Shown: positions 27,080 to 36,018, counted from the stretch's first letter. The stretch is 64,000 nt of DNA from Weeksellaceae bacterium (GCA_019459455.1 JAIBEX010000021.1:221576-285575), one strand, 5' to 3'. The notes: generated from the sequence alone by a model not told the origin. Program-made: numbers and translations.

Positions 27080-27709
27080 TTACAAATTTTTCATCAATTT
27101 GCTGAATTCGCTTAGAATCATGGAAGTAGCCCCCCAGATAATGTACCCGCTGAAGTTGATTACCGGAACTTCGGCACCTCTTGATGACGGCAGTACCATC
27201 ATTTCCGGCTGGTCGCTAAGTGTCAGAATGGACGAAACCGGGAACTCGATAAGTTCCACTGCTTCTGACTCCTGCAGGATAAACTGAGGGTTCTTTTTGG
27301 TGTAGGATACAAAGGTTCTAACGTAAAAATTACTGGGTGGGATATAGATAGGGGACATCTCCCGAATAATGCGGATATAATGTTCCTCAATCCCCATTTC
27401 CTCAGAAGTTTCGCGTTTTGCCGTCTGCCCGAAATCGAGGTCGTACTCTTCCTTTTTTCCTCCGGGCAGGGAAATCTGTCCGCTGTGCCTGTCCCTTTCG
27501 TTGGTGCTGCGCACGATGAGCGGGAAAAACCATTCATTGTTTTTGAGGTAAAGAACGATGTTCACCGCTGCAAATTTTGGGTTTCTGGTCAGGATATCCT
27601 CATAAGAATACAGCGGACGGTAGGGTGGCGAATAAATAGCGTGTGCATTTTCGCCTTCGAGTTCAGCCTTCTGTATTCTGTTAATCAAATCTCTTCCATA
27701 AAGTCCCAT
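27080..27709 (-). CDS. NUDIX hydrolase, CoA-pyrophosphatase-like
   Basis: A 209-residue NUDIX enzyme. The box GGKKEEYDLDFGQTAKRE...EEMGI (about 83-110) has all the metal-binding residues. The preceding QISLPGGK and the length fit the NudL/CoA diphosphatase group. It heads the four-gene minus-strand run. A role in clearing CoA or acyl-CoA derivatives next to an acyltransferase would make sense but is inference. Confidence 0.88.
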   Translation of the reverse strand: MGLYGRDLINRIQKAELEGENAHAIYSPPYRPLYSYEDILTRNPKFAAVNIVLYLKNNEWFFPLIVRSTNERDRHSGQISLPGGKKEEYDLDFGQTAKRETSEEMGIEEHYIRIIREMSPIYIPPSNFYVRTFVSYTKKNPQFILQESEAVELIEFPVSSILTLSDQPEMMVLPSSRGAEVPVINFSGYIIWGATSMILSEFSKLMKNL

Positions 27710-27903
27710 GCTGCAAATTTAGAAAAATGAGATGGAAAGTGTTTTAAAGGAAAGTTAAAGTTGTAAAATGAAGCCCGGATGCGAGGTGGCAATTTTAATT
27801 ATAATCGGGAACCGAGTAGGGAATGGCAGCGGCAAGAATCACGGGCATAGTCCAGATGGATATATGGGCATTGTGGAAAGGAAAAAGGATTACACCGATT
27901 GGG

Positions 27904-27931
27904 AAAATAAAAACTCCCGGAAAACCGGGAG
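27904..27931 (-). terminator. Terminator downstream of rng
   Basis: CTCCCGG (27914-27920) and CCGGGAG (27925-27931) form a GC-rich stem with an AAAA loop. On the minus strand it is followed by TTTTTATTTT, so it ends transcription coming from rng. The surrounding 27710-28007 stretch holds nothing else credible. Confidence 0.85.
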
Positions 27932-28007
27932 CTGAATTGTATGCGATGAAACCGTTGTTTAAAAGCGACTCTTTAATAGCCGAAGGAATAACGGTTACAG
28001 CGGCTCT

Positions 28008-29567
28008 TTAATTGGAATGACTCATCAGTTCCTCTTTTTTGTCATTCACCATTTTGTATTCCAGATACTTAAAGGAATCGCGCGGGATGATGGTCACCCA
28101 TTTCTTGTATTTGAGGTACCATTTCACCTGTATGCTCATCAGTCCTTTGGTCAGGTAGGCTTCCACAAAAGGATGAACGTGCAGGAAGATTTTTCCCTTT
28201 TCCTTTTGGATGATGTTCCGGATCACTTCTTCCATGCGTTCCACTACGACGATCGGTGCAAGGATTTCGCCGGCAATGTTCGGATTTTCTTCCTTGGTTT
28301 CAATCTGGTTTTCGGGGCGCGTTCTCTGACGCGTCAGCTGGATCAGGCCAAATTTGCTTGGAGGCAAAATTTTGTGGCGCGCTTTATCGCGGCTCATTTC
28401 TGTTTTCAGGTGTTCGTACAGGTCACGGCGGTGGTCGGCATTGATCATGTCGATGAAATCCACGACAATGATACCTCCCATATCCCGAAGCCGAAGCTGA
28501 CGTGCGATTTCAGTAGCGGCCATCCTGTTTACATGCAAAGCATGCTCCTTGTTGCCGGCACTTCCGGATGAGATGTTGTTTCCGGAGTTCACATCGATTA
28601 CGTGCAGCGCTTCTGTGTGTTCAATAACCAGGTATGCACCTTTTGAACTTGGGATGTTTACATGTTTTCCAAAACTCTGCTTCAGCTGTTTCTCTACGTT
28701 GTAGTATTCCATCAGCGGAACTGGCTTGTCGTAATACTGTACGATGTTTTTTCTTTCCGGGGCAATCACTTCGATATACGCCTTCATATCATTCACCATT
28801 TGCTCGTCATCGCAGATGATGGAGACGAAATCGGCGTTGAAGTTATCGCGCAGGATAGAGGAAGCCTTGTCTTCTTCGCTCAGGATCTTGCTGGGTACCT
28901 TGTTTTTCTGAATGTTTTTGAACGTGGTTTCCCATTTCTGGACCAGCTGGTTCATGTCGTTGTGAAGTTCTGCTACTTTCTTACCTTCGGCTACTGTTCT
29001 GATGATGACACCAAAGCCATCCGGTTTAATACTTTCAATCAGCGTCCGTAAACGTTCGCGTTCATCGGCGCTTTCAATTTTCTTGGAAATCGAAACACTC
29101 TTGTCAAATGGGATCAGGACCAGAAAGCGTCCAGTAAGGGAAATCTGAGTTGAAATCCTCGGACCTTTGGTAGAAATTGGCTCTTTAGTGATCTGCAGGA
29201 TGACACTGTCATCTTTTGCAAGCACTTTGTCTATGATGCCGTTTTTGTTGATTTCGGGTTGGATTTCAAAATTCTTCAGGGAAGAGTTCTGCTGTTTTTT
29301 TGTAACCGTGTCCTTCAGGAATTTCTTATAGGTGAGAAACTGCGGTCCCAAATCCTGGTAGTGCAGGAATGCATCCTTTTCATAACCGATGCTTACGAAT
29401 GCTGCATTGAGGTTAGGTGCGAGTTTTTTTACTTTACCGATAAACAGATCTCCAACAACAAAGTCGCTTTTGTCCTCCTGTTCGTGGAGTTCCAATAAGC
29501 GGCCGTCTTCCAGCAGGGCAATTTTAGATCGCTCGCCTTCATGTGATATAATCAGTTCTTTCTTCAT
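28008..29567 (-). CDS. rng: Ribonuclease G family endoribonuclease
   Basis: A 519-residue RNase E/G-type enzyme without the C-terminal degradosome scaffold. An N-terminal S1 domain (about 35-125, FVVGDLFIGKVKKLAPNLNAAFVSIG) is followed by the catalytic core with the metal-binding aspartates in HVIDVNSGN (about 324-332) and GIIVVDFIDM (about 366-375). It acts on rRNA maturation and mRNA decay in the cytosol. It lies downstream of hup and the small basic protein on the minus strand, the order I expect in Flavobacteriia. Confidence 0.96.
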   Translation of the reverse strand: MKKELIISHEGERSKIALLEDGRLLELHEQEDKSDFVVGDLFIGKVKKLAPNLNAAFVSIGYEKDAFLHYQDLGPQFLTYKKFLKDTVTKKQQNSSLKNFEIQPEINKNGIIDKVLAKDDSVILQITKEPISTKGPRISTQISLTGRFLVLIPFDKSVSISKKIESADERERLRTLIESIKPDGFGVIIRTVAEGKKVAELHNDMNQLVQKWETTFKNIQKNKVPSKILSEEDKASSILRDNFNADFVSIICDDEQMVNDMKAYIEVIAPERKNIVQYYDKPVPLMEYYNVEKQLKQSFGKHVNIPSSKGAYLVIEHTEALHVIDVNSGNNISSGSAGNKEHALHVNRMAATEIARQLRLRDMGGIIVVDFIDMINADHRRDLYEHLKTEMSRDKARHKILPPSKFGLIQLTRQRTRPENQIETKEENPNIAGEILAPIVVVERMEEVIRNIIQKEKGKIFLHVHPFVEAYLTKGLMSIQVKWYLKYKKWVTIIPRDSFKYLEYKMVNDKKEELMSHSN

Positions 29568-29767
29568 TTCATAGGTTCTTGTATTTTTTTAAAAAATAAT
29601 AAATCGTTCTCCCAAACCTAAAAGGTAAAACGTTTTTGCGGGATTTCCAGAATTTTTTGTACTGCGATTTCTAAAAGTTGTGTAAAACAAAAATATAGCT
29701 GGTGAAAGTTTATAAAAATAAAAACACCAACTATATCATATATTATTTTAAAAAACCGAAAAGGTTA

Positions 29768-29860
29768 CTATTTCTTTTTCTTGTGTCTGTTCGCTCTCCT
29801 TCTTTTCTTTCTTTTGTGAGTTGCAACCTTGTGTCTTTTTCTTTTCTTTCCGCTTGGCAT
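29768..29860 (-). CDS. 30-residue Lys/Arg/His-rich protein, probably ribosome-associated
   Basis: The frame encodes 30 residues starting MPSGKKRKRHKVATHKRK and ends in Lys-rich sequence before TAG. About two thirds of the residues are Lys, Arg or His, with no acidic residues. It resembles the tiny basic proteins of the AURKAIP1/COX24-domain (bS22/mS38) type that bind the small ribosomal subunit, and near-identical short proteins are, to my knowledge, present throughout Bacteroidetes at this position. Its position between hup and rng is consistent with a conserved context. The ribosomal assignment is inference. Confidence 0.75.
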   Translation of the reverse strand: MPSGKKRKRHKVATHKRKKRRRANRHKKKK

Positions 29861-29891
29861 ATTTAATAAATTTTAAAATATTATTACTCCG

Positions 29892-30188
29892 TTAATTATT
29901 GTTTACAGCTACTTTAGTTTTTACCTTCTCAGTGAAAGTTTTTGATGGCTTGAAAGCCGGGATATTGTGAGCAGGAATTTCGATTGCAGTGTTCTTGGAA
30001 ATGTTTCTTCCGGTCTTTGCTGCTCTGGTTTTGATGATGAACGATCCGAATCCTCTCAAATAAACATTGTCTCCTTTGTACATTGCACTTCTGATTTCGT
30101 GCATGAAAGCTTCCACAACTTTCTGAGTTTCACCTTTCTCTGTCCCCAATTTACTTGAGATGGTATTTACCAATTCTGCCTTTGTCAT
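29892..30188 (-). CDS. hup: HU-family DNA-binding protein
   Basis: A 98-residue histone-like protein. It starts MTKAELVNTISSKL, and the DNA-binding arm region contains GFGSFIIKTRAAKTGRNISK and IPAFKPSKTF (about 46-85), typical of HU/IHF folds. It compacts and bends DNA as a dimer. Divergently oriented from mutY with a shared 47-bp promoter region. Confidence 0.96.
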   Translation of the reverse strand: MTKAELVNTISSKLGTEKGETQKVVEAFMHEIRSAMYKGDNVYLRGFGSFIIKTRAAKTGRNISKNTAIEIPAHNIPAFKPSKTFTEKVKTKVAVNNN

Positions 30189-30208
30189 TTTCTTTTTTTC
30201 TTTTTAAT

Positions 30209-30250
30209 TTTGGTGTGCAAATATAAAACTTATTTTTGAAAACATACAAA
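30209..30250. promoter_or_regulatory. Overlapping divergent promoters of hup and mutY
   Basis: On the minus strand a TTTG (30247-30250) and TATATTTG (30218-30225) form a -33/-7 pair with a 21-bp spacer toward hup. On the plus strand TTTG (30209-30212) and TATTTTTG (30231-30238) form a pair with an 18-bp spacer toward mutY. The two overlap, so they should compete. Confidence 0.65.
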
Positions 30251-31273
30251 CAAAACGCTGATTTTCTTTACCTTGGTAGGAAACTGCTGGCCTGGTACAA
30301 AATTCACGGACGCGATTTACCGTTCCGAAAAACCAATGACCCTTATCACATTTGGATATGCGAAATAATTTTCCAGCAAACACGGATTGAACAGGGGCTG
30401 AACCATTACAACCGTTTTATCGCAAGATTTCCTGATGTGCACACGTTGGCAGCAGCCGAAACCGATGAAGTATTACTTTACTGGAAGGGATTGGGATATT
30501 ATTCGCGCGCGCTTAATATTCATAAGGCTGCCGGGCAGATCGTGGAAGATTTCGGGGGCGTTTTTCCGCGGGAATATGAGGGCATTTTGAGTCTGCGCGG
30601 AGTGGGCCGCTACACTGCAGCAGCTGTTTCAAGCATCTGCTACGGCGAAAGGATGCCTGCTGTTGACGGAAATTTTTACCGCGTTTTATCCAGGGTATTT
30701 GCCGATGAATTCGATGTTTCAAAAAGCACAGCCTTTTCATATTTTTCTGAGTTGGCACTCCGAATGATGCCTGGGGGAGAAGCCGGACATTTTAACGAAG
30801 CCATGATGGATCTGGGTTCGGAAATCTGCAGGCCCAGGAACCCTCTTTGTGAGCAGTGTCCATTAAACCGGGACTGTCGCGCGCTTCAGTTGGGCCGGAT
30901 CACGGAACTGCCGTTGAAGTCGAAAAAGCAGAAAACAACTGCTCTGGAAATGACCTATTATTTTGTGGAATTCGAGGGCGTTTTTCTCATAAAACAGCGG
31001 AAGGAAGATTTTATCTGGAAAAGACTGTATGAATTTCCCGATGCGATCCCGCGCGAATGGGAACGTTTTATCGTAAACCAAAGGTCGGTATCCCATAAAC
31101 TTACCCACAAGGATATGACACTGCATTTTTTTAAAGTGATTCCAGACACCAGAGAAGCCTTCGAGCTGTTTGCGGAATCCCATGGTTACCTTTTGAGTTC
31201 GGAAGAAGCTTCGCACCAAAAATCCTTTCCAAAACCCCTGGAAAATTATATAAAAATGCAGGCCAATAATTGA
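30236..31273 (+). CDS. mutY: A/G-specific adenine glycosylase
   Basis: This base-excision enzyme removes A opposite 8-oxoG. The catalytic Glu is in CEIIFQQTR (about 42-50); the helix-hairpin-helix is LRGVGRYTAAAVSS (about 119-132), with the catalytic Asp in AVDGNFYRV (about 141). The [4Fe-4S] cysteines are CX6CX2CX5C (about 198-214). The C-terminal 120 residues form the NUDIX-like 8-oxoG recognition domain. No ATG is available upstream of the conserved region: the only start is TTG at 30236, and it overlaps the best -7 box. The true start is therefore uncertain. Confidence 0.93.
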   Translation: MKTYKQNADFLYLGRKLLAWYKIHGRDLPFRKTNDPYHIWICEIIFQQTRIEQGLNHYNRFIARFPDVHTLAAAETDEVLLYWKGLGYYSRALNIHKAAGQIVEDFGGVFPREYEGILSLRGVGRYTAAAVSSICYGERMPAVDGNFYRVLSRVFADEFDVSKSTAFSYFSELALRMMPGGEAGHFNEAMMDLGSEICRPRNPLCEQCPLNRDCRALQLGRITELPLKSKKQKTTALEMTYYFVEFEGVFLIKQRKEDFIWKRLYEFPDAIPREWERFIVNQRSVSHKLTHKDMTLHFFKVIPDTREAFELFAESHGYLLSSEEASHQKSFPKPLENYIKMQANN

Positions 31274-31398
31274 AGTGTGGTGATTCCGTAGGAGGGTACG
31301 GTAGGATAATGATCATTTTTATGTACTTTTGGTTAAATAAACCGTTGAAAAATTGAAAATCTTAGGGCTTCCGGCTTCCATCTTACGTCAAAAAAAAG

Positions 31399-31406
31399 TA
31401 TTTTTG
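31399..31406 (+). promoter_or_regulatory. -7 box touching the gldD start
   Basis: TATTTTTG ends 5 bp before the gldD ATG (31411). If used, it would give a transcript with essentially no 5' leader. Confidence 0.5.
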
Positions 31407-31410
31407 CGCA

Positions 31411-31968
31411 ATGTTTAAAAAACTCATTTTCATTTTCTTAACGGTTGTATTGGTTTCCTGTGGAAAGGATTCCGTCCCAAAACCCTCAGGAGAATTGCGT
31501 CTGGAGTACCCTGAACCCAAATACCGGAAATTCAGTGAGGCATGTTCCTATTCTTTTGAATATTCTGATTTCGCTTCCATAACGGACGCAAAGAAGAAAG
31601 GCTGCTGGTATTACCTGAATTACCCGCAGATGAAAGGAAAAGTTTTCCTGACCTATTATCCAATCAACGGAGACTTTGCCGAGCATGTGAAGGAATCGGA
31701 AAAAATGGTCTATGAACATACCGTTAAGGCCAGCTCCATTGATACAAAGTCTTTTCAGTATCCTGAGAAAAAAGTCTATGGGAATTTTTATGAACTGAAG
31801 GGACAGAGTGCATCCAATTTACAGTTTTATATCACCGACAGTACCAGGCATTTCGTAACCGCATATCTTTACTTCAATTCACGCCCAAAACCGGATTCTT
31901 TGGCTCCGGCTGTGGAATATGTGAAACGGGATCTGCTGCACCTCATTGATACGTTTGAGTGGAAATAG
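31411..31968 (+). CDS. gldD: Gliding-motility lipoprotein GldD
   Basis: A 185-residue lipoprotein with a signal ending in VLVSC (lipid Cys at residue 17) and the GldD features LRLEYPEPKYRKF, the Cys in SEACSYSFEYSDF, GCWYYLNYPQMKGKVFLTYY and a C-terminal helix ending DTFEWK. In Flavobacterium johnsoniae it is required for gliding and the type IX secretion/gliding apparatus. There the order is mutY-ssb-gldE-gldD; here gldD follows mutY after only 137 bp, so ssb and gldE are missing from this position. Gliding itself is not implied, since many non-gliders keep gldD. Confidence 0.93.
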   Translation: MFKKLIFIFLTVVLVSCGKDSVPKPSGELRLEYPEPKYRKFSEACSYSFEYSDFASITDAKKKGCWYYLNYPQMKGKVFLTYYPINGDFAEHVKESEKMVYEHTVKASSIDTKSFQYPEKKVYGNFYELKGQSASNLQFYITDSTRHFVTAYLYFNSRPKPDSLAPAVEYVKRDLLHLIDTFEWK

Positions 31969-31999
31969 CCCCTGAATTATGAATCAAAAAAAAATACTA

Positions 32000-32920
32000 A
32001 TGAAATTACTAGTTGTGGGAAGTGTGGCCTTCGATGCCATTGAAACTCCCTTCGGAAAGACAAACAAGATTTTAGGAGGTGCTGCCACTTATATTGGCCT
32101 GGCTGCCTCCCTTATGAATGTGAAATCCGGGATTGTGTCGGTCGTCGGTGGCGATTTTCCGCAGCAATATCTCGATTTGCTGGAGTCCCGGGGTGTGAAT
32201 AATGATGGAATTGAGATTGTAAAAGACGGCAAGACATTTTTCTGGAGCGGTAAATACCATAACGATTTAAATTCCCGTGATACTTTGGTGACCGAAGTGA
32301 ATGTCCTGGAGCATTTTGACCCAAAGATTCCCCAGTCCATGGAGGATGCGGAAGTACTGCTTTTGGGTAACCTTCATCCGGGAGTACAGCTTTCCGTTCT
32401 GGAGAAAATGAAGAAGAGGCCGAAACTCGTGATTCTGGATACCATGAACTTCTGGATGGATACTGCCTGGGACGCGCTGATGCAGATGGTTGCGAAAACT
32501 GACGTCATCACCATCAACGATGAAGAGGCCCGACAGCTTTCCGGAGAATATTCTTTGGTGAAAGCGGCTAAGAAAATCCACGATATGGGTCCGGACTTCG
32601 TTATTATTAAGAAAGGTGAGCACGGCGCGCTGCTCTTCCACGAAGACAGGATTTTCGCCATTCCGGCAATGCCACTGGAGGAAGTTTTTGATCCAACCGG
32701 TGCAGGAGATACCTTTGCAGGAGGTTTTGCAGCTTACCTGGTGAAGAAGGAGGAGTTTGATTTTGAGACCATGAAATCCGCACTTATCGTAGGTTCTGCC
32801 CTCGCATCTTTTACGGTTGAGAAATTCGGTACCGAAAGACTTCAGGAAATTACTGAAGGAGAACTCATCGCGAGGATAAAGCAGTTTAAAGATCTCACCA
32901 CATTTGAGGTTGAAGTTTAA
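32000..32920 (+). CDS. PfkB-family carbohydrate/nucleoside kinase
   Basis: A 306-residue ribokinase-fold kinase. It has the N-terminal GSVAFDAIETPFG and GGAATY substrate-site Gly-Gly, and the C-terminal DPTGAGDTFAGGFAAYL (about 231-247), which holds the catalytic Asp and the anion hole. The ATG at 32000 (MKLLVVGS) is preferred over one at 31979. The substrate could be adenosine, ribose or another sugar; the motif pattern does not decide it. Confidence 0.88.
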   Translation: MKLLVVGSVAFDAIETPFGKTNKILGGAATYIGLAASLMNVKSGIVSVVGGDFPQQYLDLLESRGVNNDGIEIVKDGKTFFWSGKYHNDLNSRDTLVTEVNVLEHFDPKIPQSMEDAEVLLLGNLHPGVQLSVLEKMKKRPKLVILDTMNFWMDTAWDALMQMVAKTDVITINDEEARQLSGEYSLVKAAKKIHDMGPDFVIIKKGEHGALLFHEDRIFAIPAMPLEEVFDPTGAGDTFAGGFAAYLVKKEEFDFETMKSALIVGSALASFTVEKFGTERLQEITEGELIARIKQFKDLTTFEVEV

Positions 32921-32971
32921 AAATTAAGAAATTATTATAACAAAAAATTTAGGAAACTTCGTAAGGAATTC

Positions 32972-32979
32972 TAAATTTG
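32972..32979 (+). promoter_or_regulatory. -7 box of the PPIase gene
   Basis: TAAATTTG, 22 bp before the start codon, matches TAnnTTTG. Confidence 0.5.
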
Positions 32980-33001
32980 CAGATTGATTTAAAAACAGCA
33001 T

Positions 33002-34366
33002 ATGACAAACAAAATAAAATTTTCTTTTCTACTGGGAATTTTCTTTACATTTATTTCCGTCAGCTCGTTCGCACAGCTTGAGAAAGGAAAATTGGTAGAT
33101 GGTATCGCCGCCGTAATCGGTGATGAGATCATCCTGGAATCTGATATTGATGAACAGATGAACTACGCCGCCCAGCAGGGAACCGCCGGGGCCAATAAAT
33201 GTCAGGTAATGGAAAGCATCATGAACAATAAGATCATTGTGTACGAAGCTAAAAAAGACACCCTTATCGAAAACAGGACTGCAGCCATCAAAGAGAACGC
33301 AAGCCTTAAATACAATCAGATACTGGGGCAGTTTCCGGATGAAAAAACAATGCTGACTGCCTATAAATTCCGCACAGGTTACGAAATGAAGAGTGCCATT
33401 GAAAAGATAGACAGCGATCAATATTACGGTCAGGCAAAATATCAGAGCATTACGCAAAAAGCAGACGTTACTCCAAACGAGGTGACCGATTTCTACAACA
33501 TGTACAAACTTCAGCTACCGGAAGTAAAGGATGAAGTTACGCTGGCCCAAATCAGCATTTATCCGAAACTTACTGAAGCGCATAAAGATGAGATCATAGC
33601 AAGACTAAAAAAGATAAAGCAAGATATCTTGAATGGTGAAAGCTTTGACAGTCAGGCAAGGATTTACTCCGAGGATCCGGGTTCTGCACCCAACGGCGGC
33701 TTGATGAAAAATATTTCCAAAGGACAGATGGTGAAACCGTTTGAAGCGGCAGCCCTGAATCTTCAGGAAGGGGAAATTTCCGACCCTGTGGAGTCGGAGT
33801 TCGGTTACCACATCATTCAGCTGGAACGGAAGTCAGGAAAGATATACGATGCACGCCACATCCTTATAGCGACAACACCAACCCCAGCGGAAATAGAGGC
33901 CGCTAAAAAAGAACTGGACGTCATCAGGACCTCCATCATTGATGGCAAGATTACTTTTAAAGACGCGGCTTTCAAATATTCCGACGATAAAAAAACGAAA
34001 TTCAATGCGGGAGTATTGACTGACAACCAGGGTTCCGATAAAATGGAAAGGCTGTCTCTGACACCTACCCTGGGTTACCAGATTGCCGGGCTTAATAAAG
34101 GCGACATTACCGATGTGTATGAAGATGAATTGAACCGCAGAAAAGCAGTGAGCATTGTGAAGATTGAGGAGGTAATCCCAGCACACCAATTAACCATTGA
34201 AACGGATTACGACAGGATCAAGCAACTGGCTTTGAATAAGAAACGAAATGAAATGGTGGATAAATGGGTGAAGCAAAAGCTTCCGGGTATTTTTATCTCC
34301 ATCGATAACCGATATGCAGACTGTAGTTTCGATCCGGACCTGAAGAAGTCGGTCCTTACCAAGTAG
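33002..34366 (+). CDS. Periplasmic peptidyl-prolyl isomerase, SurA-like
   Basis: A 454-residue exported chaperone with a Sec signal (cleavage near SSFA/Q, about 25) and a SurA-type N-terminal helical domain. It has two parvulin domains: one at about 180-275 (NGGLMKNISKGQMVKPFE, EFGYHIIQ) and one at about 280-390 (ARHILIATTP), the second less conserved. It should assist outer-membrane protein folding. It is followed by a strong palindromic terminator. Confidence 0.9.
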   Translation: MTNKIKFSFLLGIFFTFISVSSFAQLEKGKLVDGIAAVIGDEIILESDIDEQMNYAAQQGTAGANKCQVMESIMNNKIIVYEAKKDTLIENRTAAIKENASLKYNQILGQFPDEKTMLTAYKFRTGYEMKSAIEKIDSDQYYGQAKYQSITQKADVTPNEVTDFYNMYKLQLPEVKDEVTLAQISIYPKLTEAHKDEIIARLKKIKQDILNGESFDSQARIYSEDPGSAPNGGLMKNISKGQMVKPFEAAALNLQEGEISDPVESEFGYHIIQLERKSGKIYDARHILIATTPTPAEIEAAKKELDVIRTSIIDGKITFKDAAFKYSDDKKTKFNAGVLTDNQGSDKMERLSLTPTLGYQIAGLNKGDITDVYEDELNRRKAVSIVKIEEVIPAHQLTIETDYDRIKQLALNKKRNEMVDKWVKQKLPGIFISIDNRYADCSFDPDLKKSVLTK

Positions 34367-34374
34367 AACATTTT

Positions 34375-34403
34375 AATCTCTGAAATTTCAGAGATTTTTT
34401 TTG
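34375..34403 (+). terminator. Terminator after the SurA-like gene
   Basis: Perfect 22-bp palindrome AATCTCTGAAA/TTTCAGAGATT (34375-34396) followed by eight T. Confidence 0.9.
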
Positions 34404-34493
34404 TCTTAGAATTTCCCGTTATTCCCGGCATTTCACGTGGCAAAAGTGAGACGATAGTTTTATAATTTCAATTATTTCAATTATTTTTACAGG

Positions 34494-35477
34494 ATGAGCG
34501 ACCTTATCCCATTTGGTATTGACAAAAAAGTGCACCAGGAACCGCACAACAGAATTTCCCGGCTGTTCGGTATTAAGTATCCCATCATTCAGGGAGGAAT
34601 GATCTGGCATTCCGGCTGGCGTTTGGCCTCTGCGGTATCAAACTGTGGCGGACTGGGTTTGATAGGTGCAGGAAGCATGTACCCGGATATTCTACGTGAG
34701 AACATCCGTAAATGCAAAGCAGCAACCGACAAACCTTTTGGAGTGAATGTCCCCATGCTGTACCCTAATCTGGAGGAGATTATTAAGATCATCCTTGAGG
34801 AAGGGGTGAAGATTGTGTTCACTTCCGCCGGAAATCCCAAAACCTATACTGAAATGTTGAAGAAGGAAGGACTCGCCGTTGCTCATGTGGTTTCTTCTAC
34901 AAAATTCGCATTGAAATGTCAAGAAGCAGGTGTAGATGCTGTGGTGGCAGAGGGTTTCGAGGCCGGTGGCCATAACGGAAGGGATGAAACAACGACGTTT
35001 TGCCTTATACCGAACGTAAGGAAACATACCGGAATACCCCTGATTGCGGCCGGCGGAATCGCATTGGGTTCCCAGATAAAAGCAGCCATGATCCTGGGAG
35101 CAGATGGTGTGCAGATCGGTTCACGTTTCGCAGCGACGGTAGAGGCAAGCTCACATGAAGTATGGAAGAATAAAATTATAGACCTGAACGAGGGAGACAC
35201 CCAGTTAACGCTGAAGGAACTCGCACCAGTCCGTCTGGTAAAAAATAAATTCTTCTATGATGTTGAAAGACTGTATGAAACTGGAAGGGATATAGAAGCC
35301 CTGAGCGAGACGCTGGGACGGGCACGGGCGAAACGCGGCATGTTTGAAGGGGACCTTGAAGAGGGTGAGCTCGAAATTGGTCAGGTTTCGGCATTGATTG
35401 ATGAGATCCTGCCTGTGGAAGATGTTTTTAAAAACCTTCTGGAAGAATTTGAATCCACCGGGATCCCCCGGTTTTAA
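34494..35477 (+). CDS. Nitronate monooxygenase / FabK-like flavoprotein
   Basis: A 327-residue FMN-binding TIM barrel of the 2-nitropropane-dioxygenase family. IIQGGMIWHSG, GLGLIGAGS, PFGVNVP, VVAEGFEAGGHNG (His at the expected catalytic site, about 164) and IAAGGIALGSQIKAAMILGADGVQIGSRF (phosphate site of FMN) are all present. It could oxidise nitronates or act as an enoyl-ACP reductase. The two-member tandem repeat ATTATTTCA just upstream (about 34465-34485) is noted. Confidence 0.88.
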   Translation: MSDLIPFGIDKKVHQEPHNRISRLFGIKYPIIQGGMIWHSGWRLASAVSNCGGLGLIGAGSMYPDILRENIRKCKAATDKPFGVNVPMLYPNLEEIIKIILEEGVKIVFTSAGNPKTYTEMLKKEGLAVAHVVSSTKFALKCQEAGVDAVVAEGFEAGGHNGRDETTTFCLIPNVRKHTGIPLIAAGGIALGSQIKAAMILGADGVQIGSRFAATVEASSHEVWKNKIIDLNEGDTQLTLKELAPVRLVKNKFFYDVERLYETGRDIEALSETLGRARAKRGMFEGDLEEGELEIGQVSALIDEILPVEDVFKNLLEEFESTGIPRF

Positions 35478-35510
35478 GTATGAAAATGACTTATTGGCCT
35501 CCAGAAAAAT

Positions 35511-35550
35511 GAAAAAAGCCTGTTTCGTTATCAATGGAAACAGGCTTTAT
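35511..35550. terminator. Bidirectional terminator
   Basis: AAGCCTGTTTC (35516-35526) pairs with GAAACAGGCTT (35537-35547). On the minus strand the T-run is long, so it probably serves the rhodanese gene as well as the flavoprotein gene. Confidence 0.85.
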
Positions 35551-35661
35551 CGTTGAGTTAAGTTAACAGTTGCTGTTATTCACCATAGAAAATACAGCCA
35601 TGCACTGTTTTACCCATCGGAAAAACATACAGTCACCGGTCGGCCAAAGGCGAAGATTTGT

Positions 35662-35952
35662 TTACGGATGCTCCAGTGCGCTTTTCATTTCACCATAACC
35701 ACCGCCATTGTACACATTGGTCATGCCCTGCGACTTAAAGAATTCCACCGCTTTTCCGCTGCGGTTTCCGCTACGGCAGAAGAAAATAATATTTCCGTTT
35801 AGGTTGGTGACCTCCTGCTTACGGTCTTCCAGTTCGCCCAGAGGAATGTTTTGGGCCTCTTCTATCTTTCCGTCCATTTCCAGTTCCATGGGCTCGCGAA
35901 CGTCAATCAGAACATAATTTCCGGATTTAAGTACTTCTGTAAGTGAATTCAT
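35662..35952 (-). CDS. Rhodanese-like domain protein
   Basis: A 96-residue single rhodanese domain with the active-site loop CRSGNRSG (Cys about residue 59) after VLIDVREPMELEMDG. No signal peptide is seen, so it is cytosolic. Members of this size carry persulfide sulfur or serve as sulfurtransferase partners. It is transcribed divergently from queG. Confidence 0.9.
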   Translation of the reverse strand: MNSLTEVLKSGNYVLIDVREPMELEMDGKIEEAQNIPLGELEDRKQEVTNLNGNIIFFCRSGNRSGKAVEFFKSQGMTNVYNGGGYGEMKSALEHP

Positions 35953-35983
35953 TTGTAATGGTTTATTTAAAAGTTTCTATTAC

Positions 35984-36011
35984 ACAAATCTATGAAATTA
36001 TCTTAGTTTTG
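35984..36011. promoter_or_regulatory. Divergent -7 boxes, rhodanese / queG
   Basis: Toward queG, TAGTTTTG (36004-36011) ends 7 bp before the ATG. Toward the rhodanese gene, TAGATTTG on the minus strand (35984-35991) lies 31 bp upstream of its start. Confidence 0.55.
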
Positions 36012-36018
36012 CAATCCC

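Noticed and set aside
27823..28011. 62-codon plus-strand frame after the NUDIX gene
   Set aside because: Contains the rng terminator hairpin and overlaps the rng stop; not protein-like.
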